Positions 9,001-15,612 of a stretch of 64,000 bases of DNA are shown in pieces. Both the position numbers and the translations under genes were made by a program. Position 1 is the first letter of the stretch, and each line of letters starts with the position of its first letter. Location: contig CALLPE010000050.1 of NCBI GenBank assembly GCA_938015445.1, positions 1 through 64,000 of the forward strand. Reading direction: 5' to 3'. This stretch comes from an uncultured Pirellulales bacterium (lineage in GTDB: Bacteria; Planctomycetota; Planctomycetia; Pirellulales; Thermoguttaceae). The notes under the pieces are model-generated. The model saw nothing but the letters and a program-made list of their open reading frames with translations, did no database searches and was not told where the DNA came from.

Positions 9001-10996
9001 CAGCGGTGAAGTTGGGCGCACCGTCGATGCGGTAGTACACCGCCGCTGTAACGCCCGTGACCAGTTCGTCGACGATTCGCGCAGTCACCGTTACTGGGTC
9101 GGCCGAAGAGGGGATAACCGGTAGGTGCTGCACGTCGAGAATCACCGGGGCTATGTCGGCGGCGGCGATGGAGTTCGGCCTGCCGGGCGTGCCGCCGGCC
9201 GTCAGACTGACGCCCCAGTTCTGCCCGTAGTTGTTCGACACAGTGGTGCTGATCAGTTCCAGTGACATGCCACCGCCGTCGGCCGGGCAGTCCCATATCC
9301 AACCCACATGGCCGTAGTCGATCAGTTGCGCATAAATGGCCCCGGTGGCCGGCGTGACCGGCGTGCCGGAAATGGTGTAAGTGAACGTATCGCGGGTGAC
9401 GTTGGCAATGGTGAACGTGCCGTTGTACTCAGCCTGGTCGGCGCCGGCGATACGCACTTGGGCACCGTTGTTGTAGCCGTGATAGGGCAGAGTGACCGTC
9501 ACCATGGCGCCACTGCGGGTGACGCTCGACACGAGCTTCTCGCCCTTCGTGCGGACCGCCCAATCGCCTTGCTCGAAGTATCTGACTCGGTCAATCACGT
9601 TGCCGTCCGCATTGCGCAATACTAGTTGCTCGCCCCGGTTGCTCAGCCGGGGCGTCCACGCAGCAACGTAATTGACGACGGTGGGATATTTTTCGTGAAA
9701 CGCCTTGCCGTCGCCGGCGATTACCAGGTAACCGCGCGCGGGAATCGTTACGTTGGGCATTGCCGCAGAGGCCCGCTGCACCAAGATCGTCCCGGTAGCT
9801 GGCGTCGCCGGCAGCCCCTGAAGCGTGAAGCTGAAGGTATCGGCCGTTGCGCTCTGTATGACGAAAACGCCGTTATATTCGGCCTGGTCTGCACCGCTAA
9901 CGAGCACAGTATCGCCCACCGTGTACCCGTGATCGGGCACAATGGCGGTAGCGACGAGGTTTTCTCGCGTAATGCCGACCACCATCCGCACGTGGCGTTG
10001 CGCGGTAATGGCACCAGTGGCCGGCGATACTGGAGAACCAGTTATTGGGTATTGAAAGGTGTCTCCGCTGACATTGGTTATAGCGAACACGCCGTTGTAC
10101 TCTGGCTGGGCAGCGCCGGTTATCAGCACCCAGTCGCCGTCGGAGTAGCCGTGGCCTGGAAGGGTGACAGTGGCCAGTCCGCCGGACCGCGTGATACCGC
10201 CGACCGCCATTACCGGCTCAGCAGCGAACCACCAGCGATCCAATTGCCAGCCGTGGAGGTTGAGGGGCGTGGATTCTTTGTTGAACAGCTCCACGAACTC
10301 CCAAGCGGTTTGTTCCGGCTCGAAGCCGACCGACCCCGGCGTTCCCCGGGCAGTATTGAACATAATCTCGTTGATGAGTACCTGCCCACGGGGCGCGGTC
10401 ATCGGCTCGTCGAGGTTTCCTGTTCCCGGCGTAGGCAGCGAAAAATAACCTTGGGTGGAAAAATCCATCGACCAGCCGTAAGAAACATCGGCGACTTGCG
10501 GCGGGTACTGGGGGGCGAACGACGAGGCGATCGTCACGCCGTCGGGCCGCACAAGGGCCAAAAACTCGCCTTCGGTGGCCAAGGCGAAATTGGTGTGCAG
10601 TTTTCCGCCGGGGCCGAAGACCATCGCGCTGCCGGTGGCCCGATTCGAGGCGAACACCAACAGATACTGTCCAGGTTCTAACGTCACTGCCGGAAACTGG
10701 CACTTGCGCAAGTCCGAGGCACTGTCGGTCAAATACCAACCGTCGAGGTTGATCGCCTCCTGAGTGGGATTGTAGATCTCGATCCAATCCTGGCGCTTGG
10801 GCGGGTTCCAGTCGTCGTAGATGCCCGAGTCGTTGCGGGCCAGAAACTCGGTAATCAGCAGAGGGCCGACGTCGAGCAATGTGCGCTGTTCGAGCTGCTC
10901 GAACCGAAGAGGTTTGCGACTGGCTACGGGACGGCGGCGCATTGCCTGTCCGCGGCCAGCGCCGCCGCGGGCGTATCCATGCGGTTGCGAATCCAT
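1..10996 (-). CDS. Giant secreted multidomain protein: LTD x7, CotH kinase-like, DNRLRE-like, beta-helix, dockerin-like (3' end beyond window)
   Basis: One minus-strand frame stays open from an ATG at 10996 to the left edge (at least 3665 aa; stop not seen). GGAGGT lies at 11008-11013, 11 nt before the ATG. Residues 31-41 read RFEQLEQRTLL, the N-terminal sorting-type motif of giant planctomycete proteins. Then follow LTD1 (about 45-170); LTD2 (about 200-612) with three inserted repeats; a CotH-like domain (about 748-1020, ending PHDLDTTFG); two DNRLRE-like modules (about 1170-1550); a Gly/Ser linker (about 1550-1575); two right-handed beta-helix regions (about 1720-2075 and 2150-2530); five more LTDs (nt 3100-750); and a dockerin-like DFNRDRRVNSTDE motif near nt 120-190. 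It is probably exported and cell-surface or extracellular. It follows the HlyD-like, DUF4956 and VTC genes on the same strand. Substrate and function are unknown. Confidence 0.88.
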   Translation of the reverse strand, partial: MDSQPHGYARGGAGRGQAMRRRPVASRKPLRFEQLEQRTLLDVGPLLITEFLARNDSGIYDDWNPPKRQDWIEIYNPTQEAINLDGWYLTDSASDLRKCQFPAVTLEPGQYLLVFASNRATGSAMVFGPGGKLHTNFALATEGEFLALVRPDGVTIASSFAPQYPPQVADVSYGWSMDFSTQGYFSLPTPGTGNLDEPMTAPRGQVLINEIMFNTARGTPGSVGFEPEQTAWEFVELFNKESTPLNLHGWQLDRWWFAAEPVMAVGGITRSGGLATVTLPGHGYSDGDWVLITGAAQPEYNGVFAITNVSGDTFQYPITGSPVSPATGAITAQRHVRMVVGITRENLVATAIVPDHGYTVGDTVLVSGADQAEYNGVFVIQSATADTFSFTLQGLPATPATGTILVQRASAAMPNVTIPARGYLVIAGDGKAFHEKYPTVVNYVAAWTPRLSNRGEQLVLRNADGNVIDRVRYFEQGDWAVRTKGEKLVSSVTRSGAMVTVTLPYHGYNNGAQVRIAGADQAEYNGTFTIANVTRDTFTYTISGTPVTPATGAIYAQLIDYGHVGWIWDCPADGGGMSLELISTTVSNNYGQNWGVSLTAGGTPGRPNSIAAADIAPVILDVQHLPVIPSSADPVTVTARIVDELVTGVTAAVYYRIDGAPNFTAAVMYDDGLHGDGAAGDRIFGAVLPPRSNGTIVEFYLWASDSMGHTRTWPAPNPITGQRAALLYQVDDSFDPNTPWLPGAQPVFRLVMTAAERAELADIGAGGGDQDSNAMMNATLIVVDGTGPNVRYNVGVRNRGHGSRVGPPNNFHVAIPHDRPWNNLVALNFNCRAVHAQALGAAVYQMAGFAVPDLTPVQLRINNVNPAVSGNYQWGTYGLLEAFNGDFLERHIPDDPGGNLYSAFRANSSGNRDADLRYQGTDPDVYRDRYFKENHEEQDDWSDLIHMLYVLNNAPDATYFQDVSEVINVEQWVRYLALDSLIINYETTLTTGVGDDYFMYRGANDPRFILVPHDLDTTFGLGGPPINLPIFAVVDGYPPRDGSSNGIEGLQRFLRHPDILPLYYKAFVDLIDTVFNPTVMDPLVDQVLGSWVPESNRNAMKQFVVNRANAVLAQIPRQYTINCSLPVENGYYKTTADTVVLSGTADVVQTRSVYVAGLPAEWDPTTGQWLIGGYTPPSDTRTFQEGVNGYVGTVDTHIRQSTPNSSYENAPVLVDGEMTSGQRDPAQGLIRFDNIFGDQPWQIPLDASIASASLVLNVTNASANTMSLHRLLVPWSETATWANSFGGDGIQADGIEALSVADSTFTPRTTGRVTIDVTASLLAWRAEPSKNFGWVILPSGSDGMQLDCSEAGTVANRPQLIVTLGETNTISIVFQEGYAEYTGTFDTAMEGANPNTNYATATVLRVDGEYNGYPAHGLLRFDNLFGDGPNQIRADDQIVSATLSLNVTDAGNTISLHRMLQPWNDTDTWNTWVGGIQADGVEAAPTADATLSASSTGKRSADVTSSVRAWQADPATNYGWALLPGGTDGVRFNSREIATLANRPELRVVVRRGGGSGGGSGSGGGSGGSGGLGVPLLPGINRVVVEAFDQPDGRGNVVYRGYVDVWCDRTANVPEMPPLADPPGVCPDPQLKLLVRDSYLPGVPILVRAEITDSQDRIDRDRWNATVTLSTDNPNVQLSSTQLALYNGIGSALVTVSGTESFTLTASWAGQSVGKQLASLLGTPITTVSGTLAGDTTWSGTVRVTADLTVPSGTTLTVMPGTLVLLDGVPSGTDGVDIDVLGRIQSLGTPQSPVTFTAYNPGLAWGEIHHSSAAPSLYQYTEVMLAGRSPGAGHTGTGPAFRIDNSAVVFENCSITDTVGKTMQSSAVSDVTFRRTLLARSVMGPELTGTQLLFDRSFIQRMHYNDDADGIYIHDQRAGQTVVFRGGAVAIVDDDCIDTLGSTVLIDDMILRGANDKGVSVYNGEVTITRSLIVENSLAPEDGSQAAVSSKGTNGSTVTVNIERTTIINDHPTGIGIQGRNKYGYPDVHTVYNVTNSIILAYQAVQIDTPYDPNDIHISFSNISTAWTYGGSHDNISADPLFNDRPGRDYRLRPQSPCIDAGDPAGVPDPDGTRADLGYRPLNPDGRYAPRTVPGGHITVDTLMYADGGPYRVSGEVIVDRGATLTIAPGTTVFFDAGARLTVNGRLWAVGTPDRPIRLTAVPGAGVWDGLHLLDTSEDNRIAWAIIEYGEGLFGAGNPLDRAMVAVTNSSLVLEHSTLDHARYRRLRTVNSSLVVRNCVFTDMFGPAEAPLTNNHSEQIWGTNAPIGGYMLIEGNTFGTTKGHNDIIDLKGGSKAAGEPVPQIIGNVFLGGGDDALDLEGDFLIEGNIFYRFHKDPLYHIGEQGESNVISAGDGELEGHHYVVARNVFYDVDHAVLVKDNSSLEFLNNTVVNVAAGKAAIYFDVVGDSAAAGRRAVVDSSIFDNVPVVFDLTVRPGAVTPELAVTNSVVPQQWHSYGSGNTAEDPRLCNPAAGLFTLLPGSPALGSGPNGIDRGALVPGGATITGEPEALTASASATLTVGGVGITHYKYRLNDGPWSDEFPLSQPLILSGLVDGSYTVYVVGKNYAGSWQNHSAPTASKTWTVDSTWRSVRINEVLAINRQAVQHFGRWPDMIELYNPGATAMSLAGMALTDDPAEPEKFVFPADVSIGPGEYLVLYADTRAELPGIHLGFALDGDSDQVLLLDAPANGRAVLDSVRFGPQVPDLSIGRVGHDAQWTLTVPTLGGPNQAARTGNPATLRINEWLASGKARLVDDFLELYNPDPLPVPLEGLYLTDNPQTQPTKHRIGQLSYVAGGGYVAFKADGQTEKGFHHLGFRVSANQEWLALYDSQLQQIDKLLHFSQTTDYSQGRSPDGASYPYAFFALPTPGVSNVVPEPISALDAGLRITEMMYYPAEDADYEYIELTNIGAAPLELGGVRLSGGVEFTFPQMILAPGQYVLVVRDLGAFYHRYGPGANVAGQYSGNLDNAGEQIVLQLPSPYEAAILRFQYSNLWYPETAGQGRALLIADPTTPRSAWSLPESWQPGVLNGGSPGTAEGQSIIAQVIITEVLAHTDPPLTDAVELHNPTAQPVDITGWYLSDSFGNLRKYRIPAERGLIPAGGYVVFTEADFNPNPSNPGPNDFSFNSAYGDQVWLAAADGEGNITAVADYVEFGPTANGQSVGRFVSSEGRWYVYPTAARTLGSANAAPRAVQQVVITELMYCRQLTRAADDLEYIELYNPTASPIDLNHWSLGTAERPWENVVFDFSTLSAQRRTILPGQTLVVLSFDPWDSANAERWQRFRTAYGIAAAEPTGFVGGYTGHFSDSGELVRLQSPDNPQANQPGYYPPLTHDEIRYRSAWGGYATGESLHRLASNLWGDERESWVAAAPSPGRIEAMVVGQYVFYNNSALDGRTAGADPLDQYAIAADKAPLRRGQRASFSNYTSYVHGINGIIIDVAYLANPAGFSAETDLRLRVGNTGDLQSWQAAPSPSSVVVTPGGAPGGADRITLIWEDGRICNQWLEVTLKATANTGLYGDEVFYYGNSIGDTGDDPQSAEVTLADAAAVRANRTGIAPAAVTNPYDFNRDRRVNSTDEMIARNNPRVGPEALQLIDLRFFGSGQGALASPGDQPPAAVVDALLGEP
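9325..10206 (-). repeat. Three ~70-aa repeats inside the second LTD of the giant protein
   Basis: Three copies of about 208 nt lie at 9998-10206, 9777-9984 and 9325-9533. Each encodes the pattern GHGYxxGDxVxIxGAxQxEYNG, then a DTFxY/F strand and a closing PATGxI. The pattern resembles the FCCH-type beta repeats seen in phage and large surface proteins. Copies 1 and 2 are adjacent. Copy 3 is separated from them by about 80 residues of ordinary LTD sequence. Confidence 0.75.
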
Positions 10997-11319
10997 GGTA
11001 GGCACGTACCTCCGCAGGGCGAGCGTCGCCGCGAACCGCAGCGCGGTAGGCTGGCGACTAGTGTGGGCTAATTGTCCTATGGAAAGACATGAAAAGCGGT
11101 TTACTGACTATGCGGTCGATCGTCGGAGAAACGCTCTCGCAACGTCTGCTATCCACATGATGACCAAAACGGCGGCCACCACGCCAGACGGATGCGGCTT
11201 GTGCCGAGGCGAAAGCCTCTAACAAAAGCACCTTTCCTGACAGCCTATCCCCAGTAGAGGCTGGCTAAGCGTTTCGAGGATTTCGTTTTGTTAGAGCCTC
11301 TTAGTTTTGTTAGAGCCTC
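10997..11319. other. Intergenic gap between HlyD-like gene and giant gene
   Basis: No convincing gene is seen in these 323 bases. They hold the giant gene's ribosome binding site, a small inverted repeat (CAGCCT...AGGCTG, 11241-11263), and ctctaacaaaa near 11216-11226, which is the inverse of the ttttgttagag found in the duplicated 19-mer at 11285-11322. A terminator or a separate promoter for the giant gene could lie here, but neither is clear. Confidence 0.5.
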
Positions 11320-11322
11320 TTA
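11285..11322. repeat. Perfect 19-bp tandem duplication over the HlyD-like stop codon
   Basis: The 19-mer gttttgttagagcctctta occurs twice back to back (11285-11303 and 11304-11322). The second copy supplies the TAA stop of the adaptor gene on the minus strand. Confidence 0.9.
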
Positions 11323-12486
11323 TTCACCGCTGCCGACGGACTGGGTAAAGGTGACGTCCAGCAGTTCGCCCGGACGACCCAGGAACCCGGCCGGCAGAGC
11401 AATGCGCACAGGCAAGCCCCATTCCGGTGTTTTCGGGTCGCGGCAATGGTGCAAAGGCACCGGCTCGATTTGCGGGCCGACGCGCTCCACGCGGCTAAGC
11501 ATGGGGCGGCTTGCCGGCAACCGGGGACGCACTTCTACCTGCATATCGACCTGCGGCGCAAGACGCTGATCCTGTCGCACGTAAGCCACAATGTAACGGC
11601 CTTGCTGGGCGGCCAGGGTCAATATCGGGTCCCCACGACGCACTTGCTGTCCGGGCCAGCAATGGATCGCGCAGATGGTGCCGCGCATCGGAGCGCGGAT
11701 CACCAGCGAATTGATGGTCGCTTGGACTTGCTCGATGCGTGCTTTCTGGGCCTCGATGGCTGCCTCCAACGGCGCTAGCAGCTTGGCAACGTCCGGCTCT
11801 TCCAGGGGCGGATATTCACGAAACCGCCGTTCCAGCTCTTTTTGTTGAGTCTCAGCCTCTTGGAGCGATCGGGTGGTAACTTCAATGCGTTTAGCCACTT
11901 CGTCGCGCAGCATTCGCTGGTTGACCACTTCACGTTCCGGCACCATGTTCTTGGCAAGCATCGGCTCGAGGAACTCCAAGTCGGTGTTCAGCCGCAGAAG
12001 TTCCATACTGTCGGTTTCCAACTGTGCCCGATGCTCCAAGATCGTCAGTTGCAACCGCTGCAACTCCCATAGCAGCCGAGTCGTATCTTGCAAATAGGCT
12101 CGCTGGCGGTCCGCCATCTCCATGGCGGTGCGCGCCATGTTGGCCTCCAGGTCGTTCTCCAGTCGCTTCAATTCAGCCTGAAGCGCCTTCAACTCTTCGC
12201 GCAGCACCGAATCGTCGATGCGTGCCACGACCTGGTTGGCCTCGACTTCGTCGAACAGGGTCCACGGACCGCGCGCCAGCGGGGCCAGCGTGCCATCGGT
12301 AGCCGCCGCCAAGTCTACGCGAATCGCCTCCACCTCGCCGATGGTGTTCGGCAAACGGCCCTGTCGCTGCCAAAGCCACGCCGTCAGCACGCAGCATGCG
12401 ATGAAGCACAGCACAGGCAGTGTGCCCTGCCGAAATCGCCGCCAGCGGAGCGGCCAGGGAGTCGGGATTCGTTCGCCGCTGTTCAT
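11320..12486 (-). CDS. HlyD-family membrane fusion / periplasmic adaptor protein
   Basis: 388 aa. An N-terminal membrane anchor (about residues 19-40, LPVLCFIACCVLTAWLW) is followed by a first lipoyl-like half (about 50-95), a long alpha-helical coiled-coil region rich in Glu, Leu and Arg (about 95-275), then the second lipoyl half (VIRAPMRGTICAIHCWPGQQ) and a beta-barrel with a LSRVERVGPQ strand. This is the order expected of HlyD/RND-type adaptors, which bridge an inner-membrane exporter to the outer membrane. No ABC or RND pump gene is adjacent. The gene starts 28 nt after the DUF4956 gene and precedes the giant CotH/LTD gene, so a role in export or surface attachment is plausible but inferred. 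The ATG at 12486 is preceded by GAGG. Confidence 0.8.
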   Translation of the reverse strand: MNSGERIPTPWPLRWRRFRQGTLPVLCFIACCVLTAWLWQRQGRLPNTIGEVEAIRVDLAAATDGTLAPLARGPWTLFDEVEANQVVARIDDSVLREELKALQAELKRLENDLEANMARTAMEMADRQRAYLQDTTRLLWELQRLQLTILEHRAQLETDSMELLRLNTDLEFLEPMLAKNMVPEREVVNQRMLRDEVAKRIEVTTRSLQEAETQQKELERRFREYPPLEEPDVAKLLAPLEAAIEAQKARIEQVQATINSLVIRAPMRGTICAIHCWPGQQVRRGDPILTLAAQQGRYIVAYVRQDQRLAPQVDMQVEVRPRLPASRPMLSRVERVGPQIEPVPLHHCRDPKTPEWGLPVRIALPAGFLGRPGELLDVTFTQSVGSGE

Positions 12487-12514
12487 CGCCTCAGCTTTTC
12501 CCCTTGCCTTGGGC

Positions 12515-13210
12515 CTACAATTCCGCTTCGTCTTCCCGCAAGAATAAAGTCACCTCGCTGATGCCGGGCGTGTTTTCCAGCGCTCGACACAGTTCTGCGC
12601 CGCGGGTGGGATCGCGCAGCAACACGCGGTACGACAGCGCTGTCGCTCCCGCCCCGATCCGCTGCTGGCTGGCCAGAGTGGCACGGGCGCAATGGGAGTC
12701 GATGATCCGCGCCAATTGCAAGCGCAACGTGGGGTTATCGCCAGCCAGTTGAAGTCCCAGTACGGCGTCGTAACGGTGCCTGGTGCCGAAGCCGGTCAGC
12801 CGCAGATACAACAGCACCACGCCCACCCCTAGCGCGCCGATCAGTGCCGTCGAACATCGCAGGGTGCCGATCGCCAGCCCTTCCATGATCGCCCACAGAA
12901 TGAACGACGTGTCGCGCGTGTCTTTGAGCACATTGCGAAATCGCACCACCGCAAACACCGCCAGCAGTCCAAAGGCCACGATGATGCTTCCTGACATCAG
13001 CACCATCATCAACCCTACCAACACCGGCAGAATAACCAACGAAGACACGAAGCTCCGCGAGTACGACAGCGCCTCGTGCGTGGCCATGTAAATCCAGCCG
13101 ATGAACTGGCCAATCACGAACGACAGCAGGATGACGAACAGCACTGTCTCCGCGCCGCCAGGAGCCAAGCCGTAGTCGCCGCTGAACAATGTGGTGAGCA
13201 ACTCGTTCAT
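12515..13210 (-). CDS. DUF4956 integral membrane protein
   Basis: 231 aa from the ATG at 13210, which has GGAGGT six bases upstream. The frame is open further upstream, but that part is antisense-like and overlaps the VTC gene. The N-terminal half has about four hydrophobic segments (about residues 18-40, 48-80, 108-130), including the run SGSIIVAFGLLAVFAVVRFR that is characteristic of DUF4956. The C-terminal half is soluble and probably cytosolic. Function is unknown, although DUF4956 genes are often found next to VTC-domain and CotH genes. Here the start overlaps the VTC stop by four bases (ATGA), which points to translational coupling. Confidence 0.82.
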   Translation of the reverse strand: MNELLTTLFSGDYGLAPGGAETVLFVILLSFVIGQFIGWIYMATHEALSYSRSFVSSLVILPVLVGLMMVLMSGSIIVAFGLLAVFAVVRFRNVLKDTRDTSFILWAIMEGLAIGTLRCSTALIGALGVGVVLLYLRLTGFGTRHRYDAVLGLQLAGDNPTLRLQLARIIDSHCARATLASQQRIGAGATALSYRVLLRDPTRGAELCRALENTPGISEVTLFLREDEAEL

Positions 13211-13986
13211 GTTGCCACCTCCATTTCCGCCCCGGAACCCCATGGAGCGCCGACCGCCCTCAAACAGTAGATGTACTTGGCTACCGAGCGCCGCCACAAG
13301 TTGAACATCTGCACCACACTGCGCATCCACTCCGGGAACCGGTCGGTGAATTTCAGTTCCAAAATGACCGGTGGGTCGAGCGTTACCGGCACAGTTTCGT
13401 ACGGCACGGCAAGCGGCGCCGGCGCCATATATCGTGCCGCGCACAGATTCCGGTCGAAAGTGACCCTCACCTGATTGCTGCCCGGCGATACGTAGGCTTC
13501 GCGCACGTACGAAACATATACGCACCCCTGAGCGGCAATTTCATGCGTAAGCCTACAGAAGTTATGCAGGGCCGCCGCGGCGCGCGGGTCGCCGTTGCCG
13601 CCGATGAGGCTGCCGCGATCCAGCCACGCGCCCCGGATCAGTTGTCGCGCCGCTTCTCTGGTAACTGCTGCCCGCTCCTTCAGAATTACGTCCGACAATC
13701 GCCGTTTGATCTCCAGGTACGCAGGGTGTTGCGGGTCGTCGTCGTAGAAGCGAATGCGCAACTTGAAGCGGTTCCGTAGCCCATGCACTGTGGAATAGAA
13801 CAGCATCAAAGCCGGCGAGTCCAGGTAAAGGCTATGCACTGCGTACGAGTTGCCGGCGCTGCGGTCGGCGTGCTCGTCCACGTCCAGGTATTGGCGGACG
13901 AAGCTGCGCACAGAAGCGGCCACATCCTCGCTGATGAGGTATTTCAGTTCGTAGCGGCTGCGTTGCAGGGTTTGGTGATAGACCAT
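13207..13986 (-). CDS. VTC-domain (polyphosphate polymerase-like) protein
   Basis: 259 aa from the ATG at 13986; a GTG at 14040 would add 18 residues. The VTC tunnel-domain motifs are present in order: RYELKYLIS near the N-terminus, LRIRFYDDD, YLEIKRR, an LKERAAV strand, ILELKFTDRFPEW and KYIYCLRA at the end. The basic and acidic residues that line the catalytic tunnel of yeast Vtc4 (R-x-E-x-K, E-x-K, E-L-K) are kept. In eukaryotes this domain makes polyphosphate from ATP. The bacterial relatives are less well defined. No SPX domain or membrane segment is fused, so the four-base-overlapping DUF4956 protein may supply the membrane part. Confidence 0.83.
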   Translation of the reverse strand: MVYHQTLQRSRYELKYLISEDVAASVRSFVRQYLDVDEHADRSAGNSYAVHSLYLDSPALMLFYSTVHGLRNRFKLRIRFYDDDPQHPAYLEIKRRLSDVILKERAAVTREAARQLIRGAWLDRGSLIGGNGDPRAAAALHNFCRLTHEIAAQGCVYVSYVREAYVSPGSNQVRVTFDRNLCAARYMAPAPLAVPYETVPVTLDPPVILELKFTDRFPEWMRSVVQMFNLWRRSVAKYIYCLRAVGAPWGSGAEMEVAT

Positions 13987-14290
13987 GCCCCCGTGCCCCT
14001 TCTCCCCCCGCACAACGCAAGTTGCTTGGCTGTACGGCACAACATGGCCGCTCTACCGTGGCAAGTGTCCTTCATCGCCTGCGGCGATTCACGGCAAGCG
14101 TGGCCCTGTTTGTGTTTCCGACGGCAATCGACGCGCTCAGATCGAATCCTGCTGCGAAACCCCTGTGCACAGCTAACACTTTACTAATAATCGATTTAGT
14201 CAAATCTGGCAACCATTTGCGCTCAAGAAACGCGACGCTATTGGGCAATCTTGTACCGGCGGCGATGGGGGCCGGCGTCCACTAAAGGTA

Positions 14291-14482
14291 GTGGAATGTA
14301 CAAACATGTCAGGCGTTCCTGCTGACTCGCTTAGTACAGCATTACGGTTTCATACAGCGTCGATGCTGGCAGCCGCTTTGACACAGCGGGAAAGCTTCAC
14401 GCCGCTAGAGATTGAAAAACTCTTGAAGCAACTCGCAGGGGCAGCCGCTTTGGCACACCAGGAAAGTTTCACGCAGCACTGA
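14291..14482 (+). CDS. Possible small protein with internal 24-residue repeat (doubtful)
   Basis: 63 aa, ATG to TGA, with only a weak upstream GGTAGTGG. The middle carries AAALTQRESFT, repeated 24 residues later as AAALAHQESFT, and the 72-nt spacing keeps frame. I do not recognise it. It may simply be a DNA repeat read by chance. Confidence 0.2.
   Translation: MECTNMSGVPADSLSTALRFHTASMLAAALTQRESFTPLEIEKLLKQLAGAAALAHQESFTQH
14369..14477. repeat. Two 37-bp direct repeats, 72 bp apart
   Basis: A 37-base element beginning gcagccgcttt and ending with a ttcacgc core occurs at 14369-14405 and again at 14441-14477, with about six mismatches. Confidence 0.75.
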
Positions 14483-14743
14483 CCCTTATTACTGCGCCCG
14501 GCAGCGCAGAAAGAACTTGGCTATCGGTTGGATAGTATCACCTGATCGGGCCGCGGAAGTCCTACAGCGCATCATAACGTTTCCGGATGCCTGGGTCCGC
14601 AGCAGATTCACTTGCTGGATTGCTGGGCGCTGTTGACCGCCTGCTGTTAGCGGCCCTGCTCGTGATTTGCCTCCGCTGACGACCCGTCCTAAATAAGCTT
14701 CGCTTAAACATTGAGGCGGGCGTCTACTTACTCCTTGTGCCAG

Positions 14744-15601
14744 TCACGCCCAGGGAATCTTGCTTGCCGTCAGAGCAGCCAACAGCAAACACAAGTAGAT
14801 CAGCGAAGCTCGCAACAGCCACCGGGCAGCACGCTCGTCGGTCCGCATCGCGAACCACAGAGCGGTCGCAAAATATCCCAACCCCAGGACAAAGGAGGCG
14901 ATTGCATAACCCCATCCAGCCGAAAACAACACTGCTGGGACGATGCCCAGCATCCACGTCGCCGCCGCTGCGGCGCAAGCCAGTGTGCCCGCAGAACGCC
15001 CGCCGGGATCTACCACCGGCGCCAACTTTATTCCAGCAGCAGCGAATTGCTGCCTATACAGCCAGGCGACGGCCATTGCGTGGGGCAGTTGCCAACTGTA
15101 TAGGATGCCGAATAGGTTCCAAGCCAGCGGGCTTTTCAGAGTGTCAACTGCCGCCGCGCCGATGAGGACGGGAATGGCCCCGGCCGCGGCGCCGACCGGG
15201 GTTTGCCAGGGTGTGCGGGTCTTCAGGGGTGTATACGCACACAGGTAAGCTAACCAGCCGGCGCCTGCCACCGCCAGCAGCGCCGTTCCTCCATGGGCTA
15301 CCGCCAAATATCCCATCCCTAAAAGCGATAGACCAAGCCCGAACCATCCGCCGCGACGGCTGCTGACTCGGCCGGCCGGCAGCGGTCGTGGGGCTGTTCG
15401 CGCCATCTGCGAGTCGCTATGGACTTCCCACCATTGATTAAGCGCCAACGCCCCCGCGGTTAAAAGGCCGGTTCCCACCACCGCGTGTAGCAATGCCCGA
15501 TGCGGAAAGGGGTACTCCGCTGTGCTGAACGCCGACACCCCAACGGTCACCAGAACCAGTGCCAGGATGCGCGGCCGAACCAGCACCCAGTAGTCTCTCA
15601 C
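14744..15601 (-). CDS. ctaB: Haem O synthase (protohaem IX farnesyltransferase), CtaB
   Basis: 285 aa, GTG start at 15601. It is a UbiA-superfamily integral membrane prenyltransferase with about eight or nine hydrophobic segments. It attaches a farnesyl chain to haem b to make haem O, the precursor of haem A for the oxidase encoded just upstream. The first aspartate-rich motif is divergent (NQWWEVHSD instead of the usual NxxxDxxxD), followed by RPLPAGR, which fits the family. The second conserved loop reads YTPLKTRT, and SWQLPHAMAVAWLY matches the WxxPHFWALA region. It is the last gene of the oxidase block, 11 nt after subunit IV. Confidence 0.9.
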   Translation of the reverse strand: MRDYWVLVRPRILALVLVTVGVSAFSTAEYPFPHRALLHAVVGTGLLTAGALALNQWWEVHSDSQMARTAPRPLPAGRVSSRRGGWFGLGLSLLGMGYLAVAHGGTALLAVAGAGWLAYLCAYTPLKTRTPWQTPVGAAAGAIPVLIGAAAVDTLKSPLAWNLFGILYSWQLPHAMAVAWLYRQQFAAAGIKLAPVVDPGGRSAGTLACAAAAATWMLGIVPAVLFSAGWGYAIASFVLGLGYFATALWFAMRTDERAARWLLRASLIYLCLLLAALTASKIPWA

Positions 15602-15612
15602 GATAGTCGGCC

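Larger units (their letters stand above)
13987..14743. other. Long intergenic region upstream of the VTC gene
   Basis: These 757 bases lie between the VTC start and the ctaB stop. They should contain the promoter of the VTC/DUF4956/HlyD/giant operon, but I cannot place it with confidence. They contain a doubled 37-bp element at 14369-14477 and a short hairpin (taagcttcgctta, 14694-14706) just after ctaB with no T tract. Confidence 0.5.

Noticed and set aside
9626-10681. 351-aa plus-strand open frame
   Set aside because: Antisense to the LTD repeats of the giant gene; no protein-like features.
13211-13525. Upstream extension of the DUF4956 frame
   Set aside because: It overlaps the VTC coding sequence in another frame, and a good Shine-Dalgarno site precedes the ATG at 13210.
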